A DNA stretch of 32,825 nt, taken from Streptomyces hirsutus. Lineage in GTDB: Bacteria; Actinomycetota; Actinomycetes; Streptomycetales; Streptomycetaceae. The notes beneath the pieces are model-generated. The model had not been told where the DNA came from, did no database searches, and saw only the letters and a list, made by a program, of their open reading frames with translations. The DNA is taken from NCBI RefSeq assembly GCF_001418415.1, contig NZ_LIQT01000167.1:1-32825 (forward strand), given 5' to 3'. Positions within the stretch are counted from its first letter, which is position 1, and every line of letters begins with the position of its first letter. Of this stretch, positions 25,527 to 32,825 are shown one piece after another. Made by a program: the position numbers and the translations under genes.

Positions 25527-28500
25527 CGGGCGGTGCTCCCTCTGTTCCACTTCTTGGGCTTGCGTGGCGTTCCCGGTACCAGGTTCACGTGGGCCATCAG
25601 CCGTATCCAGCGCAGTTCACGCACCCGCGAGCGGCGTGCGCGCAGGTCCCGTTTCGCCTCCCGGAGCACCGGCCCCGCCTGCCATCCGCCGCCGCTGTGG
25701 CCGGAGGCCCGGCCGGCCATGACCAGGCGCCTGATTTCGTGCAGGATGTCCGCGGTGACGTCGATGCTGCACTGGTGCTCGGTGAGCAGCGCGCGTTCCA
25801 GATGGCCGAAGAGTGCGGCGCGTTCCTCGTCCTGGGCCTTCTCCCACCAGCGGCCGGCCGCTTCGAGGGCCTGGCGGCCCGCGGCGGATTCCAGGTCGAG
25901 GGTGAAGGGCGCCCACATCGCCGCGACGTCCCGGGAGGAGCCGACGTGCGTCGCGGCTCGGGCGAGGTCTTCCAGAGGGCCGGGCCCGTCGCCCGTCCGG
26001 CCGGGGCCGCCGAGGACGGGCGGGCGTCCGTGGCCCGCGTGGGGGCCGGTGGCCGCCGCAGCGGGGCGGGGACCCGTTCCGGTCGCGAGGCCTGTGCCGG
26101 GGTGCCGTTCCAGGGCGGCCTTCTGCGCGGCCTGGCTCTCCTGCGCCTGGCGGGCGGCGCGCAGGTGGGCGTTGTGGGCGGCTTCGCGCTCGGAGAGCCG
26201 TTGTGCGTGGACGGCACGCTCCCGCTCCTGGGCGGCCTGCCGGCGCCGCCGTTCCTCGTCCCGGGCGGCGACGCGCCGGCGCAGGTTCGCGGCGGCCGCC
26301 TCGTGCGGCACCTGGAGGAGGGCCTCCAGGACGATGGACTCGCCCTCCTGGGCCCAGGGTTCGTCGAGCACCGGCCCGGCGAGCTCGTCCACGAGCAACT
26401 CCAGGAAGGGTGCCAGGCTCCCGTCCCGGAAGACCTGGTGCAGGCTCCGTGCGTAGGCGAGGCACGCCTCCTCGCGCCACAGGGGCCCGACGGGAGGGAG
26501 GCCCACCAGGCAGCTCAGGACGTCGGCCGACGCCCTGCAGTGCCGCCACGCCTCCGGATCGGCGGCGAGCAGGTCCCGCACCGTACGCGCGTCCGGAGGG
26601 CCGAACGGGGCCACCAGGGCCACCGGGTCCGCGCGGTCGGCGGGGGCGGCCGAATTCGGGGAACCCGGCGGGCGCCCCGGGGTCTTCGGGATCTCCGGCA
26701 TGTCCGGGGCGTCCGCTGTCCCGGCCGAGGAGGGTTTCCGCACCCCGTCCCGGTTCCGGTTCCGGTTCAGGAAGGGAAGCCTGAAGGTGGCTCCGTCCTC
26801 GTCCGGGCGTCCGCCGTCCCCCGGCTCGGTGGCGACGGCATACAGCTGCGGCCACAGCCATCCGACGGCCTCCGCCGCCCAGTCGGGCCGGCGCGCGCGG
26901 ACGGTGGCGGTGAGCACATGAACGGCGTCCTCGGCGGTGGGACGCGGCTCGGCCCGGGACGCCCGCCTCGCCTCGCGCACCGACAGCACCGCCCAGGCGC
27001 GCAGCCAGGCGGGGGCCTCGGGCGCGTCCGGCACGAGCGGGGTCAGCCAGGCCACGAGCCGTGCGGGGTCGGCCGACACCCGCGCGAGCACCTCCAGGGT
27101 GAGCCGCCGCGTGTCCCGGAGCGCGCGCACCGCGTCGGCCCGGCCGTCGGCCACCCTGTCCGGGCCCAGCAGGCGCAGGCACTCGACCGCACACCCCAGG
27201 CGCCGGCCGTCGGCCGGCTGTTCGGAGCCGGGCAGCAGCCGCAGTACCTCGGCCTCCTTCCGGCACTGTTCGACCAGCCGCCACAGCGCGTCCAGCCTGA
27301 CGCGGCACGAGGTGCTGTCCATCGCGTGCCGGGCGCCGCTCAGGACCACGTTGAGGAGGGCTTCCGCCATGAGGGCGGACACGCGCGGTCCGGTCCTCTC
27401 GTGCGTCCAGTGACGGTGCAGCGCCTCGTGCAGCTCCCGCCCCCCGGGTTCGACCGCGTAGGCGATCCCCCACTCGACGAGCCGCAGGAAGTCGTCGGAG
27501 TCCGTGTCCTCGCCGTCCGTCAGGCTGTTCAGCCCTTCGGCCACGACCCGGACGGACTGCTTCCCGGCCTCGACGGCGCTCACCGCCGCGCGGAACGGGT
27601 CCAGCCGGCCGAGGGCGCCGAGCAGCGCCCCGTGGTCGGCCGGTGCGACGGGTGCGTCGAGCCCGCGCAGTCCGGCGGTGACCGCGTCGAAGCCCACGAC
27701 CTCGATCAGGCGGGTGAGCTGACGCCGGTAGTCCTCCGGAGGGCCGGCCGGCACCTGCGGCGGGGTGCCGAGCCGCACGCACCGGGCGGACGGCGTGTGC
27801 TCCGGTCCGAAGGCCAGTTGGGTGGGCGGTTTGTCACCCCCGTCGACGCAGCTGCCCACGCGCAGCCCGCTGCGTACCCCGTACGGCAGGAGGCCGACGA
27901 CGGCGTCGAACACGGCCAGCCGGGCCCGCGCGCCGAGCCGGCCGCCGCCGGTGACGACGACGGGGTGGCCGCACAGCAGCAGTGCGGCCACGGACACGGC
28001 CCAGTCCACGGCTTCCTCCCGCCGCTCTCCGGTGCCGGCGGTTCCGGTGCCGCCGTGCACATGGTCGGCGATGGTGTCCAGTCCTTCCGCCAGTCCCTCG
28101 CCGGCCTGTGGGGACACCTCCAGCAGGATGCTCTCGTCGTGCTCCGGAGGCAGCCGTACGGGGGTGACGGCGTCCCACAGGGTGGTGTACTCCACCCTCC
28201 GGCGCACCAGTTCGGTGGAGTCGATCAGCATGTAGCGGGTCGGGGTGACGGCCCGGTTCGCGCCGTCGCGCAGGGTGGAGGTCTCCATCACGGAGATGCC
28301 GGTCCACAACTGGTCGGGGAAGGGGAGACCCATCACGGAGATCCAGGGCAGCCGGTCCTGCACGGCCGCCGCGGCGGGCGGGTTGCCGAGGCTCGCCGCG
28401 ATGACGTATTCGGAGAACATCGCGCGGCGGGGCGCTCCTCCGGTGCAGCGCATCACGTCGTACTCGGCCAGCGAGCCCGCTTTCTTGCCGTACCAGGCCC

Positions 28501-28531
28501 ACAGCGCTTCCACGGTGAACGCGTCGTTCAC
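25523..28531 (-). CDS. Large GTPase-associated protein (GAP1-like)
   Basis: A 1002-residue cytoplasmic protein resembling GTPase-associated protein 1 of predicted actinobacterial conflict systems. Residues 1-260 fit a GAP1-N type domain: MRCTGGAPRRAMFSEYVIAA near the start and AVFDAVVGLLPYGVRSGLRV (207-226). A helical middle domain (about 265-570) and a C-terminal helical part (640-1002) are separated by a Pro/Ser/Asn linker (580-635). Residues 750-808 are Arg/Gln/Ala-rich and probably coiled coil. No catalytic residues can be named. GTG 28531 overlaps the GTPase stop (GTGA), and its stop overlaps the vWA start. It probably contacts the GTPase directly and acts as scaffold or effector; this is inferred from co-occurrence. 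Confidence 0.7.
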   Translation of the reverse strand: MNDAFTVEALWAWYGKKAGSLAEYDVMRCTGGAPRRAMFSEYVIAASLGNPPAAAAVQDRLPWISVMGLPFPDQLWTGISVMETSTLRDGANRAVTPTRYMLIDSTELVRRRVEYTTLWDAVTPVRLPPEHDESILLEVSPQAGEGLAEGLDTIADHVHGGTGTAGTGERREEAVDWAVSVAALLLCGHPVVVTGGGRLGARARLAVFDAVVGLLPYGVRSGLRVGSCVDGGDKPPTQLAFGPEHTPSARCVRLGTPPQVPAGPPEDYRRQLTRLIEVVGFDAVTAGLRGLDAPVAPADHGALLGALGRLDPFRAAVSAVEAGKQSVRVVAEGLNSLTDGEDTDSDDFLRLVEWGIAYAVEPGGRELHEALHRHWTHERTGPRVSALMAEALLNVVLSGARHAMDSTSCRVRLDALWRLVEQCRKEAEVLRLLPGSEQPADGRRLGCAVECLRLLGPDRVADGRADAVRALRDTRRLTLEVLARVSADPARLVAWLTPLVPDAPEAPAWLRAWAVLSVREARRASRAEPRPTAEDAVHVLTATVRARRPDWAAEAVGWLWPQLYAVATEPGDGGRPDEDGATFRLPFLNRNRNRDGVRKPSSAGTADAPDMPEIPKTPGRPPGSPNSAAPADRADPVALVAPFGPPDARTVRDLLAADPEAWRHCRASADVLSCLVGLPPVGPLWREEACLAYARSLHQVFRDGSLAPFLELLVDELAGPVLDEPWAQEGESIVLEALLQVPHEAAAANLRRRVAARDEERRRRQAAQERERAVHAQRLSEREAAHNAHLRAARQAQESQAAQKAALERHPGTGLATGTGPRPAAAATGPHAGHGRPPVLGGPGRTGDGPGPLEDLARAATHVGSSRDVAAMWAPFTLDLESAAGRQALEAAGRWWEKAQDEERAALFGHLERALLTEHQCSIDVTADILHEIRRLVMAGRASGHSGGGWQAGPVLREAKRDLRARRSRVRELRWIRLMAHVNLVPGTPRKPKKWNRGSTAR

Positions 28532-29613
28532 GGACGGCCTCCGTTCCGCATGCCGAGCAGCAGGGTCACCAGCGGTTCCATGACGTTGTACGGGCTGAGC
28601 GGCCCCACGATGCGCTCGTTCCCGTCGACGACGTTGACGTTCCCGAAGCGCCGCAGGTCGACGGAGCCACCGGGCAGGGTGCCGAACCCGATCGCCGAGG
28701 AGGTGAAGAAGTGGAGGCGCGAGGGATGGAAGTTGGCGCGCAGGGTCTGTCCCACCAGGCGCATGGTGCTGCCGTGCAGGTCGTCGGCGAGCCAGTCGAA
28801 GAAGCCGGCGGGGTCGGACACCACGGGCACGCCGTTCGGCCCGAGGTCGGTCCAGCCGCCGCGCCGGGCCCGGTGGAAGATGTCGGGGTCGTCGAACTTG
28901 GTGAGGCAGACGGCGAGATGGTGCGGGAGGTAGGGGCCGTCCAGCCGGTTCTCCTGCATGCACAGCCGCGTGATGCGGGTCAGGGTGCCGTTGAGGAAGG
29001 CGAACGAGTCGTTGTTCCTCGCCTCGCGCACCGGGTCGAAGAGGTAGACGAGTCCCTGGGCCCTGGCCAGGTGATCGACGCTCCGGGCGGTGAGGCCGTC
29101 GCTCCTGAGATCTTCGTAGACGCCCCCGGGCACGTCGAGTACGTTCAGCTCGAACTCCATCCGGTTCGAAGGCCGTTTGCGCAGCAGGCGGCGCCTGCCG
29201 AGGGCGGTGCCGCTCAGGTCCCCGCGGAAGCGCCAGGCGTACGGGCGCACGGCCTGGGTGGCCGGGGGAAAGACCTTGTCGATCGCCAGTTTCTGGGCCG
29301 TCTCCACCAGGAACCGCTCCGACACGTCGTCGGACGGCACCACCTGCCACCGGCCGAAGGGACCGGACGGGTCGAGGGCGGCGAGGCGCAGGGCACCCAG
29401 GAACGTCGTCTTGCCGGAGGCCGGAGAACCCCAGACGCCGATCCGGGTCTCCCCCTCCCCCACCCGCGGTTCCGGAGTGAACTCGACCGGAGCGACGTAC
29501 ACCGGCTCGCTGCCGACGTAGTCGGCCTCTCCGTCCGCCGCGTTCCGCTCGTACGTCTTGCTCATCATTTCCGGCGGTGGGAACCGGGGTTCGTCCGGCT
29601 TGTTCTCATCCAT
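28528..29613 (-). CDS. TRAFAC-type GTPase of a predicted conflict system
   Basis: A 361-residue P-loop GTPase. Walker A is GSPASGKTT (62-70), Walker B/G3 is LDVPGG (159-164), G4 is the variant TKFD (238-241) in place of NKxD, and G5 is SSA (305-307). The N-terminal 50 residues are Pro/Glu-rich and probably disordered. The protein would bind and hydrolyse GTP as a switch for its operon partners. ATG 29613 overlaps the upstream gene's stop by 8 bp; GTG 29622, three codons earlier, is an equal alternative. Its stop overlaps the GAP1-like gene (GTGA). Related proteins are encoded beside GAP1-type proteins in Streptomyces. Confidence 0.82.
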   Translation of the reverse strand: MDENKPDEPRFPPPEMMSKTYERNAADGEADYVGSEPVYVAPVEFTPEPRVGEGETRIGVWGSPASGKTTFLGALRLAALDPSGPFGRWQVVPSDDVSERFLVETAQKLAIDKVFPPATQAVRPYAWRFRGDLSGTALGRRRLLRKRPSNRMEFELNVLDVPGGVYEDLRSDGLTARSVDHLARAQGLVYLFDPVREARNNDSFAFLNGTLTRITRLCMQENRLDGPYLPHHLAVCLTKFDDPDIFHRARRGGWTDLGPNGVPVVSDPAGFFDWLADDLHGSTMRLVGQTLRANFHPSRLHFFTSSAIGFGTLPGGSVDLRRFGNVNVVDGNERIVGPLSPYNVMEPLVTLLLGMRNGGRP

Positions 29614-31957
29614 GGTGCTCACTGTCTTTCTGACTGGGTGGTGCCGCCGACGAGTCGGTGCGCGCGCCGTGCCGGCGGGCCGTTCCGAGGGCCGCCGGTG
29701 CGGTGGCGGGGTCGGTCAGCAGCCCGGGGGCCTCGGCGGGGCGTCCCAGGGCACGGTCGACGCACGAGACGACGTCTTCGGGTGTGTGTGTCCCGAGGGT
29801 GAACAGGTGGTCGCGGCCGAGGTCGCGCCAGATGTGGCGGAGCCGCTCGCGGGTCTGGGGGCGCCAGCGTCCGGAGGTGTCCACGGCCGCCTGATCACGT
29901 ACGCCGATGACGGTCAGGTCGGGACAGACCACCGTACGCAGCCGTCGCAGGGCTTCCTCGTAGTCGTACCGGTCGGGGCAGGGCAGGCTGAGGTCGGACT
30001 GCTGGCGGGTGGGGTGGGGCGGCCGGCGGGCCAGCACGAGCAGCAGGTGCCGGGCTCCGTCGCGCCAGTGCGGCCAGTGGGCGGCCGCGTGCAGGGCGTC
30101 CTCCAGCGGTGCGCCGTAGTCGTGCCGTACGGGCCGGACGGGGAACCGGCGGACGGCCTCGGCGGCGGCTTCGGCGGAGCCGGGGCCCCAGACGCTCAGC
30201 ACGGAGTCGCCCTCCGGTCCCGCACGCACGGGCAGGACCTTGTGGTCCTCGTATCCGACGAGCCCGATCCGCAGGCCCGTCCGGGCCTCGGGGGTCTCCC
30301 CGCCGGGGCGGCCCGCCCCGGGGTCCGGCGGACCGGTGGCGCCGAGCCGGCGGAGCACCGACCGCAGGAAGCGGACACGGCGCTCGGACTCGGCCTGAGT
30401 GCCGCCGAGTTCGAGCAGGAGCAGCACATCGACGGCGGCGGCTCGAGGCGGCCGGGACGCGTTCGTGTCCGCGTCGGTGGCATGCGGCAGCGTCCGTCCG
30501 TCCCGGCTTTCGGCGAACAACTCCGGTTCTGTGAAACGGAGTTGCCCGTGACCGTCGAGGGCGACGGTGACGGTGGTCCGGTGTCCGGGCCGTACTCGCG
30601 CACGCCCCGTGTGCAGCACCGGCCAGTCCTCGGTCCGGATGCCCCTGGCCGTCACCAGGGGAAGTGCGAACACGCCGTCCCGCGTGCGGGCTTCGGCATC
30701 AGGGCGGGGGGCGGCGTCGGGATGCTCGTCCGTATCCGCGTGATCCGCGTGCGTGCTCGCGTCCCCGATCCCGCCTCCGCCCGCGTCCGCCTCCGCTTCT
30801 GCCAGCAGTTCGACGGAGGCGAACAGTTCGCCTTCCTCCGGCAGCGTCGTACCGCCCGGGAAGAGGATGCGGGCACCGGTGTCCGTCCGCCGGCCCGGCG
30901 AGTCTTCCGGGGCGGGCCGGGTGAGCAGGGCGTAGCCGTGCCGCAGGGGAACCTGGCGGCAGACGCTGCGAACGATGTCGTCCAGGGTGCGCGGGTCGGA
31001 GGCGTCGAGGAACATCCGGGCCGCCGCCGGCGCCCTGGCCGTCAGTTCCTGCGCCGCGTGGCCCGGCCAGCGCCATCCGCGGGCCTGGACGACGAGGACC
31101 AGCGGCACCGCACGGCCCTGTGCGCGTGCGGCGTCGAGGGGGGCCAGCGTGGCGTCGAGGGCGTGGCGGACCGCGGGCTCCCACGCCTCGTCGGTGGCCC
31201 GGGGCACCCCGTGTGTTCCGTAGGGGGGTGTGAGGCCGATGCCGCCGGCCAGCAGGAAGGCGCGTTCCGCAGGCGACGCGGGCAGCCAGGGCGCGAGGTC
31301 CGGCCACCGTACGTCGTCGCCCGGGGAGTTGTGCGTCCATCCGGTCCCCTGCGAGCAGCGGGCCAGCTCCCGCAGGGTCAGTCCGGCGGTGGAGATCCCG
31401 AGGACGCAGACCGCGTCGTACTCGCCGGCCGTGAGCGCGGTGAGCAGGGACACGGCACCGGCGGGGCTGCCCGCGGCGGTGTCCCTGCGGCCCTCCGCGC
31501 CGAGCGGGTCGAGGATGCCGAACGGGTCGAGGGGGCCGAAGGGGCGTGGACCGGGTATGGCCGTCGCGGGGGCGCGGCGGATCAGCGGGCCCAGCCGGAG
31601 GTCGACGGTGCCGCCCGGCGTCGCTCCGCGGGAACGGCCGCCGGCCGCCAGGTACCGGGTCGCGAGGACGGCCGCGGACATGTCCCAGGACCAGCAGGCG
31701 GCGATCTCCGCGTCCCGTGCCGCCGAACCGGCGGCCGCCGTCGCCTCCGGCTCCCAGCCGCAGGCCCCGCACCGTCGTCCGGTACCGCCCGACCAGCAGA
31801 CGGGGCAGTGTCCGGGTGGCCCGGCGGCGGTGTACCCGGCATCGGTGGACCGCGGCCGGCCGTGCTCGGGTCCGTCGCGGCGGACGCGCGTCACGGGCGG
31901 CGCCCACGGGGCGCGGAAAGGCCGTCGTTCATGGGTGCCGGCCCTGCGTCGGGCCAT
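29606..31957 (-). CDS. Zinc-ribbon protein with degenerate vWA-like domain
   Basis: A 783-residue protein without a signal peptide. A zinc ribbon is near the N-terminus (C51, C54, C63, C66 in CPVC and CGAC). Residues 70-380 form a domain I do not recognise (GEYDAVCVLGISTAGLTLRE, VPLVLVVQARGWRWPGHAAQ). A Pro/Asp/His-rich linker (390-430) follows, then a beta-rich segment and a vWA-like domain (505-725) whose metal motif is changed: VDVLLLLELGGT has E-x-G-x-T instead of D-x-S-x-S. The end is Pro/Ser/Gln-rich. It is the first gene of the tight GTPase operon. ATG 31957 lacks a good ribosome site; GTG 31894, 21 codons in, is the alternative and would be coupled to a small ORF. Confidence 0.7.
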   Translation of the reverse strand: MARRRAGTHERRPFRAPWAPPVTRVRRDGPEHGRPRSTDAGYTAAGPPGHCPVCWSGGTGRRCGACGWEPEATAAAGSAARDAEIAACWSWDMSAAVLATRYLAAGGRSRGATPGGTVDLRLGPLIRRAPATAIPGPRPFGPLDPFGILDPLGAEGRRDTAAGSPAGAVSLLTALTAGEYDAVCVLGISTAGLTLRELARCSQGTGWTHNSPGDDVRWPDLAPWLPASPAERAFLLAGGIGLTPPYGTHGVPRATDEAWEPAVRHALDATLAPLDAARAQGRAVPLVLVVQARGWRWPGHAAQELTARAPAAARMFLDASDPRTLDDIVRSVCRQVPLRHGYALLTRPAPEDSPGRRTDTGARILFPGGTTLPEEGELFASVELLAEAEADAGGGGIGDASTHADHADTDEHPDAAPRPDAEARTRDGVFALPLVTARGIRTEDWPVLHTGRARVRPGHRTTVTVALDGHGQLRFTEPELFAESRDGRTLPHATDADTNASRPPRAAAVDVLLLLELGGTQAESERRVRFLRSVLRRLGATGPPDPGAGRPGGETPEARTGLRIGLVGYEDHKVLPVRAGPEGDSVLSVWGPGSAEAAAEAVRRFPVRPVRHDYGAPLEDALHAAAHWPHWRDGARHLLLVLARRPPHPTRQQSDLSLPCPDRYDYEEALRRLRTVVCPDLTVIGVRDQAAVDTSGRWRPQTRERLRHIWRDLGRDHLFTLGTHTPEDVVSCVDRALGRPAEAPGLLTDPATAPAALGTARRHGARTDSSAAPPSQKDSEHHG

Positions 31958-31971
31958 CTGTCGCTGTTCAC
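31891..31971 (-). CDS. Possible 26-residue leader ORF
   Basis: GTG 31971 follows GGGGGAA by 3 nt and opens a 26-codon frame whose TGA overlaps GTG 31894 of the zinc-ribbon gene as GTGA. The overlap is the same kind used by other genes of this operon. The peptide is Pro/Arg/Gly-rich and not like any family known to me. It may be a translational coupling device, or chance. Confidence 0.25.
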   Translation of the reverse strand: MNSDRWPDAGPAPMNDGLSAPRGRRP

Positions 31972-32057
31972 GGTTCCCCCCTCGGACCGCAGTCCCCGCC
32001 GCCGCCCCGGATCGCGGAATCCCCGGTCACGGGCTGCGAACTGAGAATGCGTCAGCG

Positions 32058-32087
32058 ATCGTAGCGGGGCGCTTGCCCTGTTGTCCG
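32058..32087 (-). promoter_or_regulatory. Candidate promoter of the GTPase/vWA operon
   Basis: On the minus strand CGGACA (32082-32087) and TACGAT (32058-32063) are 18 bp apart, about 90 bp before the operon. They lie in a rare AT-rich gap (31972-32160) which also has an 18-nt pyrimidine tract on the plus strand (32102-32119). The -35 is weak. Confidence 0.35.
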
Positions 32088-32160
32088 AGGAAAAGGCAGA
32101 ATCTTTCCTTCTCTTTCCTGAAATGCATGCACCTCACATGATGGGGCGATATAGCTGCAT

Positions 32161-32825
32161 TCAGTCCGCGGCCGGACTGCGTCCCCCTCCGAGGACCAGC
32201 CGGCGTACCGCGCCGTCGAGTCCGACCGCGATCAGCCCGTCCTCGGCCGGACGCAGTCCCGAGACGGAAGGCAGTTCCCAGCGCCTCAGCAGGCGGCCGT
32301 CGCGGACGGCGAGCAGCCGGATCCCGTGCTGGTCGGCGACGCACACCGCCGAGCCGTCCACCAGGACGTCCAGAGCGCGTGGCGCCGCCCCACCGGTCGC
32401 CGGCGCCGTCCACAGCGGGCGGCCGTCATCGGCGTCCAGCGCCGTGACCGAGCCCTCCGTGGTCGCCACCACGACAGCCCCACCGCAGCCGACAGCGGCG
32501 GCGGCGAGGTGCACGGTGCCGCCGGCCGGCGTCGCCCACACCGTCTCTCCCGTGGCACGGCACAGGGTGGTCACCGTGCCGTCCGCCCCCGGCACGACGA
32601 CGGCGTCCTCCAGCGCCGTCACCCCCGCCGGACCGGCGGCCGGCGGACGCACGCCCCACAGCCGGCTCCCGTCGTCCATCCGCCGGCACACCACCCGGCC
32701 GCGATCGGTGCGGTAGACCACGGTGCCACCGGCGACCACCGCTCGTCCCGTCACGACTCCCGCGTCCTCGACGGTCCAGCCGCAGTCCCCGGAACGGAGG
32801 TCGAGGACGCGCACGCTCCGTCCCT
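32161..32825 (-). CDS. PQQ-type beta-propeller protein, 5' part off window
   Basis: The frame is open to the right edge, so only the last 221 residues are seen. At least five short repeats of the PQQ/quinoprotein-like propeller are visible, each with a strand pair and a Gly-Asp-Gly or similar turn before a Trp: VCRRMDDGSRLWGV, TLCRATGETVWAT, ALDADDGRPLWTAP, LLAVRDGRLLRRWEL. Such propellers are often fused C-terminally to Ser/Thr protein kinases in actinobacteria and bind proteins; whether a kinase domain precedes it here cannot be seen. It is on the same strand as the GTPase operon, 203 bp upstream. The start is unknown. Confidence 0.82.
   Translation of the reverse strand, partial: GRSVRVLDLRSGDCGWTVEDAGVVTGRAVVAGGTVVYRTDRGRVVCRRMDDGSRLWGVRPPAAGPAGVTALEDAVVVPGADGTVTTLCRATGETVWATPAGGTVHLAAAAVGCGGAVVVATTEGSVTALDADDGRPLWTAPATGGAAPRALDVLVDGSAVCVADQHGIRLLAVRDGRLLRRWELPSVSGLRPAEDGLIAVGLDGAVRRLVLGGGRSPAAD

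Noticed and set aside
26751..26768. Three CGGTTC hexamers in the GAP1-like gene, possible phase variation
   Set aside because: Only three units, and a six-base unit keeps the frame; it merely encodes Asn-Arg repeats in a linker.
23751..28933. Two plus-strand frames of 901 and 1151 codons
   Set aside because: They lie antisense to the vWA and GAP1-like genes, whose family motifs and coupled starts are on the minus strand.
32027..32128. 33-codon minus-strand ORF in the AT-rich gap
   Set aside because: A GAGGTG precedes it, but codon use (AAA, AGA, AGG) is unlike the genome and the likely operon promoter lies inside it.

Overview
The window reads as chromosomal DNA of a Streptomyces or close relative. 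GC is very high with strong third-position G/C bias, GTG starts and 4-bp ATGA/GTGA overlaps are frequent, and there is a complete aromatic type II polyketide cluster laid out like the whiE spore-pigment locus. No rRNA, tRNA, CRISPR array, insertion sequence or integrase was seen.

Left part (1-2850): a GntR/FCD regulator, cut by the left edge, is divergent from a membrane fatty-acid desaturase, with a palindrome at the regulator's 5' end. Then come a decayed fluC/crcB fluoride-channel gene, broken by a 23-bp tandem duplication, and a small ArsR-type regulator.

Galactan locus (2893-11131): on the minus strand GH42 beta-galactosidase followed by secreted GH53 endo-beta-1,4-galactanase; divergently on the plus strand a sugar-binding lipoprotein, two permeases and a LacI-type repressor joined by 4-bp overlaps. 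The GH53 enzyme would cut galactan outside the cell, the ABC importer (no ATPase gene here, as is usual in Streptomyces) would bring in oligosaccharides, GH42 would release galactose, and the LacI protein probably represses both arms through a palindrome on the plus-strand promoter and a weaker copy before GH42.

Middle (11194-14949): an orphan MarR regulator, an SseB-family protein, a long form of glyceraldehyde-3-phosphate dehydrogenase (481 aa) and an unrecognised helical protein, separated by very strong inverted repeats.

Spore-pigment cluster (14979-22686): FAD hydroxylase (minus), then on plus SchA/CurD-like protein, cupin, KS-alpha, KS-beta, ACP, aromatase/cyclase and TcmI-like cyclase, followed by a terminator and the wreck of an O-methyltransferase gene.

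Right part (22767-32825, all minus): a secreted beta-helix protein, then a tightly coupled operon of a zinc-ribbon/degenerate-vWA protein, a TRAFAC-type GTPase, a large GTPase-associated protein (GAP1-like) and a membrane-tethered vWA protein. A PQQ/beta-propeller gene, cut by the right edge, lies upstream. This resembles GTPase-centred predicted conflict (immunity) systems of multicellular actinobacteria and is the most interesting part of the window; its function is inferred from family and context only.
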